Positions 17,021 through 24,690 of a DNA stretch of 64,000 nt are shown piece by piece. The stretch spans positions 1 to 64,000 of the forward strand of contig DAOSIS010000003.1 in assembly GCA_035366835.1 (NCBI GenBank), written 5' to 3'. Each line of letters starts with the position of its first letter. Position 1 is the first letter of the stretch. Made by a program: the position numbers and the translations under genes. A model generated the notes under the pieces. The model was not told the origin of the DNA, did not search any database, and saw nothing but the letters and a program-made list of their open reading frames with translations. Source of the stretch: UBA6109 sp035366835 (GTDB taxonomy: Bacteria > Desulfobacterota > Syntrophia > Syntrophales > UBA6109).

Positions 17021-17675
17021 ACCCCACCCCCCGGACCGTATGAATCAGCTTTCTTTCGAAGCCCCTGTCGATCTTGTCCCGCAGCCTGCTGATCCTGGCT
17101 TCCACCACGTTGGTCTGGGGATCGAAGGAATAATCCCACACGTGCTCCATGATCATCGTCTTGGAGACGATCCTGCCCGCGCTCCGCATCAGGTATTCGA
17201 GAAGCGAAAACTCCAGCGGCTGCAGGGCGATGTTCTTCCCGGCCCGGACCACCTCCCGGGTCAGGAGGTTGATGGAGAGGTCCCCCACGGTCAGCCGCGT
17301 CGGTTCGGAAACGCCGCCCGCCCTTCTGATCAGGGCCTGGACGCGGGCGAGCAGTTCGGAAAAGGCGAAGGGCTTCGGGAGGTAATCGTCGGCGCCGGTC
17401 TCCAGCCCCCTGACGCGGTCATCGACCGAGCCTTTGGCGCTGAGGATCAGGGCGGGCGTATTGATCTTCCGGCTGCGGAGTTCCCGGATCAGCGACAGGC
17501 CGTCCCGCCGGGGCAGCATGATGTCGATGACGGCCGCGTCGTACGGTTCCGTCAGCGCGAGATCGAGGCCCTTTTCTCCGTCCGCGGCATGGTCCACGGC
17601 ATAACCGGCGGACCTCAGGCCCTTGACGATGAAAGAGGCGATCTTGGCATCATCTTCGACCAGCAGGATCCTCAT
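16986..17675 (-). CDS. OmpR-family response regulator
   Basis: A 229-residue two-component regulator. The receiver domain has the acidic pair Glu7-Asp8-Asp9 (VEDD), the phospho-acceptor Asp51 (IDIMLPRRDG) and the conserved Lys in LPKPFAF. The C-terminal domain is a winged helix with RTVRGVGYVL near the end, the usual DNA-binding wing signature of OmpR/PhoB proteins. An AGGG-rich purine run precedes the ATG. It is the first gene of a regulator-kinase-protease group and partners the kinase encoded just downstream with a 35-base overlap. Confidence 0.93.
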   Translation of the reverse strand: MRILLVEDDAKIASFIVKGLRSAGYAVDHAADGEKGLDLALTEPYDAAVIDIMLPRRDGLSLIRELRSRKINTPALILSAKGSVDDRVRGLETGADDYLPKPFAFSELLARVQALIRRAGGVSEPTRLTVGDLSINLLTREVVRAGKNIALQPLEFSLLEYLMRSAGRIVSKTMIMEHVWDYSFDPQTNVVEARISRLRDKIDRGFERKLIHTVRGVGYVLRETQSLPE

Positions 17676-17868
17676 GGGTCCCTTCCCCCCTGGCCCCGCG
17701 GCGGATGCACGCGTTTCCGCCGCATCGCGAAGCGCCGGCGGCGTTCCCGCCGGGGCCGAACGGGAAATCCTTTACCACAGAAGAAAAGGACGCACAAAAC
17801 ATTCTGAAAGGAAAGGGGAGGCGGGGCCGGTCGGAGACGGGAGCCGTCGCGGAATCCTGAGGAACAAG

Positions 17869-17893
17869 ATCTGTCCCCGGGGGCAGATTTTTT
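17869..17893 (+). terminator. Hairpin with T-run, terminator-like repeat end
   Basis: ATCTGTCCCC (17869-17878) pairs with GGGGGCAGAT (17879-17888, one G-T pair) and is followed by six T. It has the form of a plus-strand Rho-independent terminator, yet no plus-strand gene precedes it within 3.9 kb. The ATCTGTCCCC phrase is shared with the perfect palindrome at 45842-45868, and CAATTCGGGGACAG follows at about 17939, so these are more likely remnants of a repeat family end than a functional terminator. Confidence 0.4.
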
Positions 17894-18030
17894 AGGGACC
17901 CTGCGGAAACCCCATCCTCCGGTAACATTTATTGCGGGGCAATTCGGGGACAGCGAAGACATTGACAAGGGACATCCCGATTCCTTACGATGGAAACCGG
18001 CGCGATCGCGATCCGCCAGGAGGTTCTTGC

Positions 18031-18903
18031 ATGGGTGAGGGGAAACTGGAAACGGCAAACGGCAGGATCTGGTACTCCGTTCAGGGCGAGGCCCGGCGGA
18101 AGGCGCCGGTCCTCGTGCTCCACGGCGGCCCGGGATTCCTGAGCATGAGCGAAGGGCTGGAGCCGCTGTGGGAGGACCGTCCCGTATTCTTTTACGATCA
18201 GCTGGGCTGCGGCCGAAGCGACCGGGCGGCGGACAGGGAGTTCTATTCCGTGGACCGTTACGTCGCCGAACTCGCCGAGATGCGGGCCGCGCTGAAACTC
18301 GACGAGATGTACCTGATGGGGTTTTCATGGGGCTGTGCGCTCGCCTGCGCCTACATGCTGGACAGGCGGCCCCGCGGCGTGAAGGGGATCGTCCTGTGCG
18401 CCCCCTATCTTTCGTCGCCGGCCTGGGACGCCGACCAGCGCCGGAACATCGCCGCGATGCCGCCGGGAATCCGGACGGCGATCGAAGCCGGCGAGGCCGC
18501 CGGCGACTTCGGCGAGGCGTACCAGCACGCGATGATGGCCTATTACCGGAAGCATCTCTGCCTCCTGTCGCCGTGGCCCGATTTCGTGCAGGAGGCGTTC
18601 TCGAGGCTGAACCCCGAGGTCTACAACACGATGTGGGGCGCCAGCGAGTTCACGATCACCGGCAAGCTGAAGGACTACGACCTGACGCCGCGGCTTCCGG
18701 AGATATCGACGCCCGTGCTCCTGACCTGCGGCGACCGCGACGAGGCGGGCGTGAAGACGGTGAAGGATTTCCAGCAGCTCTTCCCCGATGCCCGCATGGC
18801 CGTCCTGCCGCAGGCTTCCCATCTGCACCACCTGGAGCGGCCGGCGATCTTCAATGCCGTTGTCAAGGACTTCCTGAGGGACGTCGAGCGGAATGATGCC
18901 TGA
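18031..18903 (+). CDS. Alpha/beta hydrolase, prolyl aminopeptidase-like
   Basis: A 290-residue alpha/beta hydrolase of the proline iminopeptidase (S33) type. The oxyanion-hole motif HGGPG is at 31-35, the YDQLGCGRSD strand-turn follows, and the nucleophile is Ser99 in GFSWG. The acid is probably Asp in CGDRDEAG, and the catalytic His lies in the HLHHLERP segment near the C-terminus. The start at 18031 follows AGGAGG with 7-base spacing; an upstream extension of 33 residues has no support. It is cytoplasmic (no signal). Substrate could be an N-terminal prolyl peptide or a small amide/ester. A lipoprotein gene follows after 11 bases and may be co-transcribed. Confidence 0.88.
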   Translation: MGEGKLETANGRIWYSVQGEARRKAPVLVLHGGPGFLSMSEGLEPLWEDRPVFFYDQLGCGRSDRAADREFYSVDRYVAELAEMRAALKLDEMYLMGFSWGCALACAYMLDRRPRGVKGIVLCAPYLSSPAWDADQRRNIAAMPPGIRTAIEAGEAAGDFGEAYQHAMMAYYRKHLCLLSPWPDFVQEAFSRLNPEVYNTMWGASEFTITGKLKDYDLTPRLPEISTPVLLTCGDRDEAGVKTVKDFQQLFPDARMAVLPQASHLHHLERPAIFNAVVKDFLRDVERNDA

Positions 18904-18914
18904 TCCGCGGAAAG

Positions 18915-20096
18915 ATGTGGCCTGACATGATCCCCCGCAGCGCAGAGGGCAGGCTGGTCGCGCTCGCCCTGCTCCTGACCGGCCTCCTTCTTTCCTCCTG
19001 TTCGGCCGTCCCGGAGAGGGCGGACGGTCCGCGGTCCGCAGCGGCCCTGTGTATTCCCGCCTTTCCCGATCGGGACGGCTGGTACGGAGGGGACGGCGCC
19101 TGGTCCGTCCGGCTCGATGACCGGCGCGTCCTGTGGCTTTTCGGCGATACCTTCGTTTCGGATGAGGAAGGCCGGCGCGACCGCGTGGGCATGAAGGTGG
19201 TGCCGGGGACGACGCTGGCCGTCTCGACCTGCATCGGCGAAGGGCATTTCCGGATCCGGTACTTTCTGAAAAAGAAAGACGGGGAATTCGTCTCGTCCTT
19301 CGACGAGGGGGAATGGCTCTGGCCGCAGGATCCCTTCATGGCGGACCGCGTCCTTTACATTCCGCTCCTGTCCGTGAAAGCCGATCCGCGAAGAGAGGGG
19401 CCCTTCAAGTTCCGGATCGCGGGGCACAAGATCGCCAGGATCCGGGACTTCGCGGCGTCCGATCCGAACGCATGGGCCGTCGAGATGATCGACCTGACGG
19501 CCGCGATCCCGGAAGGCATCAGCGCCTTCGCGACGACGTCGGTCGTTTACCGGGACCACGTCTATTTCTACCCGCTCTACAGCGCAACAAAGGACGGGAA
19601 AGGCGTCCTGGGGAACATCCTGGCACGTATTCCCCGGGAGCGGCTGGACGATCCGGCCGGCGCCATCGAATACTTCACCAAAGACGGGCGGTGGGAAAAG
19701 GAAATGAGGCAGGGGGAGGTCAAGGTCGTTCTCGATGCGGCCGTTTCGGAGATGAGCGTGAGGTACCATCCCGAGAGCGGGAAATGGATCGCGGTGTACA
19801 TGTCCCTGCAGAACAGCGGCGATCGGATGCTCTATCGGACAACGGACGCCCTGGAAGGCCCATGGTCCGAGGCCCGGGTCCTCATCGCGCCGGTTCCCGA
19901 AGTCGACCGGGACAGCCCCCACTACGACAGGAACAACTTCTGCTACGCCGGCAAGGAGCACCTGGAGTTCGCCCGGGGCCGGAACCTGGTCGTCACGTAC
20001 GTGTGCAATTCGCACGAGGATTTCGAAAAAGACACGGGCTATATCCGGAAGAATCTCCATCTTTACCGTCCGGTTGTGGCGTGTCCCGGCTATTAG
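18915..20096 (+). CDS. DUF4185-like lipoprotein (beta-propeller)
   Basis: A 393-residue lipoprotein. The signal region has a hydrophobic stretch and lipobox LLLSSC near residues 25-30, so it should be lipidated. The body shows the repeated strand pattern of glycosidase-like five-bladed propellers of the DUF4185 type: WSVRLDDRRVLWLFGDTF near the N-terminus, then EWLWPQDPFM, and VYRDHVYFYPLYSATKDGK. Proteins of this type are often grouped with sugar-active enzymes, but I see no proven catalytic set. Two in-frame ATGs (18915, 18927) are possible starts. It lies 11 bases after the hydrolase gene and probably shares its transcript. Confidence 0.65.
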   Translation: MWPDMIPRSAEGRLVALALLLTGLLLSSCSAVPERADGPRSAAALCIPAFPDRDGWYGGDGAWSVRLDDRRVLWLFGDTFVSDEEGRRDRVGMKVVPGTTLAVSTCIGEGHFRIRYFLKKKDGEFVSSFDEGEWLWPQDPFMADRVLYIPLLSVKADPRREGPFKFRIAGHKIARIRDFAASDPNAWAVEMIDLTAAIPEGISAFATTSVVYRDHVYFYPLYSATKDGKGVLGNILARIPRERLDDPAGAIEYFTKDGRWEKEMRQGEVKVVLDAAVSEMSVRYHPESGKWIAVYMSLQNSGDRMLYRTTDALEGPWSEARVLIAPVPEVDRDSPHYDRNNFCYAGKEHLEFARGRNLVVTYVCNSHEDFEKDTGYIRKNLHLYRPVVACPGY

Positions 20097-20151
20097 AACC
20101 TCTTCCCGGGGAGGCGATCCGACCGCGGCCGACAATCCCGCCGCGGGGGTG

Positions 20152-21429
20152 TCATTTGCGAACAGCCGCCGCATCACGGCCCGGCTTGAGAAACTGGACA
20201 AGCGCCGCCACGAAAATCATACCCGTCAGATTGACCTGCCAGGCGAAGTTGTACGAACCCGTGACATCGTAGACAAGCCCCCCGAAGATCGGGCCGAGGC
20301 TGCCTCCGATACCGACCGCAAAGAAGCCCAACAGTCCGTATCCCGTCCCGGAAAGATGCCTGCCGAACCGGTCCACGATCAAGATCGGGAGCATCGGACT
20401 GAGGGATCCGTAGCCGAAGCCGAACAGGCAAGAGTAGACGTAAAAGAATTCGACCGAGTGAAAAAGAAGCAGGATCGCCGTGGCGGCGCCCATGCAGACG
20501 AAACCGAGGCAGGCCGAATGCTTGGCGTCGCCGACCCGGTCGCTCAACCAGCCGAAGAAAAACCGGCCGGCAATGCTCGCGACGCCGATCACGGCAAGCG
20601 AAGAGGCCGCGACAAGGCGGTCGATGCCGTACTCCTCCGCATAGGCCACCTGATGGATGAGAACGGACAGCTGCACCATGACGGCGAAGCCGAAGCAGAC
20701 GGCGATGACCCAGAACCGGGAATCGGTCAGGAGCAGGCGCGATGCCTGTTTGTAGGAGAGATTCTGCGGCTCCGGCGATCTTCCCGCTTCGCAGGGCAGA
20801 GTCGTCGCCCCATCGGGCAGCATGCCGTATTCCTCGGGACGGGTCTTTCCCATGAAGAACTGGGCGACGCCCGTGCAGAGCACGAATGTCGCGATCCCCA
20901 GAACGATGAACCCCGTTTGCCAGTCGAAGAATTTGACGAGGGCGCCGGCGATCGGCGTCAAAAGCAGCGTCCCCGCACCGATGCCGGTGGTCGTGGTCCC
21001 AATGGCGACGCCGCGCTTCCGGACAAACCATTTTCCGACGGAAGAGACGCACACGGCGGTGCCGAAGAAGGCGGCCCCCAAGCCGTAGACGACGCCGAAA
21101 ATCAGGTAGAGCTGCAGCGGCGTGGAAACAAAGGGCGTCAGGATGAATCCGATTGCGGCGCCGGCGGCGCCGGCCGTGATCAGCCAACGGGGTGCGAAGC
21201 GGTCGAGGAGGCGGCCCGAGAGAATGCCGCCGATTCCGTAAAACAGGACGGCGAGCGAGGCGGCCAGGGAGACGACGGAACGCGACCAGCCCAGGTCCTC
21301 GCACATGGGCTTGAGAAAGACACCGAAACAATAACGGGAGCCGTAATTGACTGCGATGGTGACGAAAGCTCCGGCCACCACATACCAGCCCCAGAACGGT
21401 TTCTGGGGCACCTGCCTCTCCACTTCCAT
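20152..21429 (-). CDS. OFA-type MFS transporter
   Basis: A 425-residue twelve-helix carrier resembling the oxalate/formate antiporter and monocarboxylate transporter branch of the MFS. The N-terminal FWGWYVVAGAF and the EDLGWSRS / GRLLDRFAPRW loop after helix 2 are typical of that branch. The second half repeats the loop motif (FGWLSDRVG). GAGGG precedes the ATG. The first 90 or so residues and the upstream noncoding DNA are closely matched by a truncated copy at 28419-28727, so this is the parent or sister of a partial duplication. The substrate is probably a small carboxylate, by family inference only. Confidence 0.85.
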   Translation of the reverse strand: MEVERQVPQKPFWGWYVVAGAFVTIAVNYGSRYCFGVFLKPMCEDLGWSRSVVSLAASLAVLFYGIGGILSGRLLDRFAPRWLITAGAAGAAIGFILTPFVSTPLQLYLIFGVVYGLGAAFFGTAVCVSSVGKWFVRKRGVAIGTTTTGIGAGTLLLTPIAGALVKFFDWQTGFIVLGIATFVLCTGVAQFFMGKTRPEEYGMLPDGATTLPCEAGRSPEPQNLSYKQASRLLLTDSRFWVIAVCFGFAVMVQLSVLIHQVAYAEEYGIDRLVAASSLAVIGVASIAGRFFFGWLSDRVGDAKHSACLGFVCMGAATAILLLFHSVEFFYVYSCLFGFGYGSLSPMLPILIVDRFGRHLSGTGYGLLGFFAVGIGGSLGPIFGGLVYDVTGSYNFAWQVNLTGMIFVAALVQFLKPGRDAAAVRK

Positions 21430-21745
21430 GGCATCCCTCTCGCGAACGCCAGCTGAAGGCGCGGTCGCGGGATTGCCCTACCACAGGCGGTCGATTTAGG
21501 CAAGGAACGGCAGCGGATATCGCATGGCGCGCGGAACAGGTGGTTGCCCGCGGCCCATCCCAGGCGACGCCGCGCCGCACGAGACGGGTGAGTGCCCCGA
21601 AGCGGGCCGCCGGATGCAGGATGGCCGTCAACGATCGCTTCCGGCGACGATCGGTCCAACATCTTTTTGACTTTTCGCAATGCCAGCGCTACATTGATTT
21701 CGAAAAACGGAGCGTTTCCATTTCTCTTACAACCATCAAACCGTT
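21430..21745. other. Intergenic region, duplicated upstream segment
   Basis: About 315 bases between the divergent MFS and CHAT genes. No gene was found. The part at about 21470-21525 (TACCACAGG, TTTAGGCAAG, CAGCGGATATCG) matches the DNA upstream of the truncated MFS copy at about 28773-28825 (TACCACAGG, TTTAGGCAAG, CAGCAGATATCG), so the duplication extends beyond the coding region. Confidence 0.55.
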
Positions 21746-24085
21746 ATGCGGACCCTGGAAATGCGCTGGGAAACCCTGCTGACCATTCCCCCGAAAAAGC
21801 TTCTCTCCGCCGGCATGATCATCGGCGCCTGCCTTGCCGCTTTCGGCCTCGGCGGATGCATGAGCAAGGCCCAGCAGTACTATGCCACGGGCGACCATGC
21901 CGCCATGATCCGGGAGTTCGACGTCAAGGAAGGACACCGGACCCTGAACAGCTTCGATCTGTACTACCTGTGCCCCTCCTTCCTCGCCCTGCGGAACTAT
22001 CGGAAGTCCCTGGCCTGCGCCGACGAGCTGGAGAGGCGGGACAGGCGGGAGATGAACGCCAACGGCCAGATCCTCACGCCGGACATGATGAAGGTACAGG
22101 CCTGCCTCATCAAGCTCCAGGCCTATCTCGACACCGGCGACTTCGAAAAGGCGGTCGTATACGGTGAGAAGGCGTACCGCCTCGCCGAGGAGGGCGGCTT
22201 TTCCATGTTCACGGGCATGGATGCCGTCGCCATCGACATCATGGGCGACCTGGGACTCGCCTACGCCGCTTCGGGCAAGCGGGAGAAGGCGCAGGAGATG
22301 TTCGACCGGCTCGAGGGGTACTCCATGTCCATCCTGCGCGGCTATGTCTTCGAGCCCTACCGCCAGCTCCAGAAGATCCGCATCGCCTTTGCCCTGAAGA
22401 ACTATGCCGACGTCCTGTCCCTGTGCAGCCGGCACGAGGGAATCTTCGACGGAAAATGGTGGAGCGGCCTTCCGGGCCACCGTTTTTCCTACAGCAAGCT
22501 CACCATGAATTTCGTCAAGGCGAAGGCCCATTATGAATCGGGAGATCTCCGCGCCGCCGAAGAAGCCTATTCGCTGCTGCTCGCCGCGCCCAAGATCTCG
22601 GAAAGCGCGGACATGTACTACTTCGCCCTGGCCGATCTCGGGTCGATCCGGCTGGCGCAGAAGCGGTATCCCGAAGGCATCGAGCTGCTGCGCAAGGCGG
22701 TGGAGGAGATCGAACTGCAGCGCTCCACCATCGCCACGGAGAGCGCCAAGATCGGCTTCTTCGGGGACAAGCAGAGGGTGTACGAAACCCTGATCAAGGC
22801 GCTGTTCAGCCGGGGCCTGAACAGAGAAGCTTTCGAGTACGTCGAGCGCAGCAAGGCGCGGGCGCTCGTGGACATGCTGGCCGCCAAGACGGATTTTGCC
22901 GTCCGGACCGGCGACGAGCGGAAGGTCCGCGAGCTGCTCGCCATGCAGGGGGCGGCGGAACTGGAAGCCCTCGCGCGGGAGGGCGCCTTTCAGAAGGACG
23001 GCACGCGGGGGGTGATGATCAGGACGAGAGAACAATTGACGAGACAGGCGGGCGAACTCGCCTCGCTTGTGAGCGTCCCCTCCGTGTCCGCCGAGGAAAT
23101 TCAGAAGTTCATCCCGGCCGGCGAAACGCTGGTCGAGTACTACTATGCGGGGGATGACCTGTACGCCTTTGTCCTGACGCCGCAGGGGCTCTCGGCGGTC
23201 TGCATGGAAACCGCCGGGCTCATCGAGGACATCAGGGAATTCCGCAGATCCCTCGCCGATCTCTCCGCGAGCCGGCATGAGGCGATTGCGGCTCGGCTGT
23301 ACACGAGGCTTTTCAGGCCGCTGGAGGATTCCCTGAAGACTCCGCAGCTGATCGTCGTTCCCCACGGCATGCTCCATTACATTCCCTTCTATGCCCTGCG
23401 CGGCGAGAAGGGCTACGTCGTCGAGCGCCACGCCGTCCGCATGCTGCCCAGCGCCGGCGTCCTGAAGTACCTGCGGGGGGAGAAGTCGGCAAAGCCCGGG
23501 GACATCCTGGCTTTCGGGAACCCCGACCTGGGAGACCCGAAACTGGATCTTGCCTTTGCCCAGAACGAGGCGGTCGCCGTTTCCCGGACACGGCCGAATT
23601 CGCGGGTGCTTCTGAGGAGAGAGGCGACCGAAACGGCGCTGAACCGATACGGCGACGGATTCCGCTACATCCACTTCGCAACCCATGGGGAATTCGACGC
23701 GGACAAACCTCTCAATTCCGCCCTGCTCCTGGCCGGGGACGCGGAAAGCGACGGAAGACTGACGGTCGACAAACTCTATTCCATGAAGCTTCATGCCGAC
23801 CTGGTGACGCTGAGCGCCTGCGAGACGGGTCTGGGGAAGATCGTCAACGGCGACGACATGGTCGGATTGACCAGAGGGTTCCTCTATGCGGGGAGCCGCT
23901 CCATCGTCACAAGCCTGTGGAAGGTGGACGACCTGGCGACGTCTTTCCTGATGACGGAATTCTATTCCAATCTGCAGAAGGCCGACAAGCGCGATGCGCT
24001 CCGGTCCGCCATGCTGGCTGCGAAAAGCAAATACCCGCATCCCTTTTACTGGGCGGCGTTCCAGCTGACGGGAAACGCGGACTGA
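21746..24085 (+). CDS. TPR-CHAT (caspase-fold) lipoprotein
   Basis: A 779-residue protein. The signal ends in a lipobox (FGLGGC, about residues 28-33), so it is probably lipid-anchored and faces the periplasm or outer membrane. Residues about 40-420 are helical with TPR-like pairs (GDLGLAYAASGKREKAQEMF, DLGSIRLAQKRYPEGIELL). The C-terminal 350 residues are a CHAT protease domain, with catalytic His647 in HFATHGEFD and Cys692 in TLSACETGLG, then GFLYAGSRSIVTSLWKVDD. The peptidase dyad is complete. In other bacteria CHAT domains are proteases in signalling or defence; an exported lipidated one must have an envelope target. The start is uncertain: neither 21746 nor the ATG at 21764 has a clear ribosome site. 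No gasdermin or CRISPR partner is nearby. Confidence 0.85.
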   Translation: MRTLEMRWETLLTIPPKKLLSAGMIIGACLAAFGLGGCMSKAQQYYATGDHAAMIREFDVKEGHRTLNSFDLYYLCPSFLALRNYRKSLACADELERRDRREMNANGQILTPDMMKVQACLIKLQAYLDTGDFEKAVVYGEKAYRLAEEGGFSMFTGMDAVAIDIMGDLGLAYAASGKREKAQEMFDRLEGYSMSILRGYVFEPYRQLQKIRIAFALKNYADVLSLCSRHEGIFDGKWWSGLPGHRFSYSKLTMNFVKAKAHYESGDLRAAEEAYSLLLAAPKISESADMYYFALADLGSIRLAQKRYPEGIELLRKAVEEIELQRSTIATESAKIGFFGDKQRVYETLIKALFSRGLNREAFEYVERSKARALVDMLAAKTDFAVRTGDERKVRELLAMQGAAELEALAREGAFQKDGTRGVMIRTREQLTRQAGELASLVSVPSVSAEEIQKFIPAGETLVEYYYAGDDLYAFVLTPQGLSAVCMETAGLIEDIREFRRSLADLSASRHEAIAARLYTRLFRPLEDSLKTPQLIVVPHGMLHYIPFYALRGEKGYVVERHAVRMLPSAGVLKYLRGEKSAKPGDILAFGNPDLGDPKLDLAFAQNEAVAVSRTRPNSRVLLRREATETALNRYGDGFRYIHFATHGEFDADKPLNSALLLAGDAESDGRLTVDKLYSMKLHADLVTLSACETGLGKIVNGDDMVGLTRGFLYAGSRSIVTSLWKVDDLATSFLMTEFYSNLQKADKRDALRSAMLAAKSKYPHPFYWAAFQLTGNAD

Positions 24086-24097
24086 CCAATAACGAAA

Positions 24098-24585
24098 GCA
24101 GTCATCGCGAGGACCGCGGCGACGCGGCAATCCCGCCCCTCCTTTTGTCGTTCCACTTCCTTCTTGTCACCCCCGCCCCGCCTTCGCGAGGGGAGGCTGC
24201 AGCGGGGGACGGTTCTTTGGCTGCGTACCAGACACGGAAACAAAATCAACGACACTGGATTCCCGCCTGCGCGGGAATGACCCATGAGCAGTCATGGGAG
24301 GATCGCGGCGACGCGGCAATCCTGCCCTTTCCTTTGTCATCCCCAATCCTTTCTTGTCACCCCCGCCTTCGCGAGGGCAGGCTGCAGCGGGAGACGGTTC
24401 TTGGCTGCGTACCGGACGCGGAAACAAAATCAACGACACTGGATTCCCGCCTGCGCGGGAATGACCCATGAGCAGTCATCGCGAGGACCGCGGCGACGCG
24501 GCAATCCCGCCCCTCCTTTTGTTGTTCCACTTCCTTCTTGTCACCCCCGCGAAGCCGGGGACCCGCACCCTGCGGCCGGTTTTTT
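24098..24585. repeat. Second tandem array, 184-190-bp hairpin-repeat units
   Basis: Units start at 24098, 24288 and 24472 (the last partial), with spacing 190 and 184 bases. Each holds GCAGTCAT...GGCGACGCGGCAATCC, CCTTCGCGAGGG, GGCTGCAGCGGG, and the inverted repeat ATTCCCGCCTGCGCGGGAAT followed by GACCCATGAG. The segments AATCAACGACACTGGAT and GGCTGCAGCGGGG are shared with the array in the cit cluster. It fills the gap between the CHAT gene and the ligase fusion gene. No gene was seen inside. Confidence 0.88.
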
Positions 24586-24690
24586 CATTGACACGCCGGG
24601 CCGCGCCCACTATAGTTCCGCCCTTCAGAAGCAGTATCATATCAACCCGTTACTGAAGTCATCATTCCGGTATGAGAAGTATGGACGGAT

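Noticed and set aside
17869..17893. Functional terminator for a plus-strand gene
   Set aside because: No plus-strand gene precedes it; the sequence matches a repeat-end motif seen elsewhere, so it was kept only as a low-confidence feature.
21689..24130. 813-codon minus-strand open frame opposite the TPR-CHAT gene
   Set aside because: Shadow frame; the plus strand has the lipobox and CHAT motifs.
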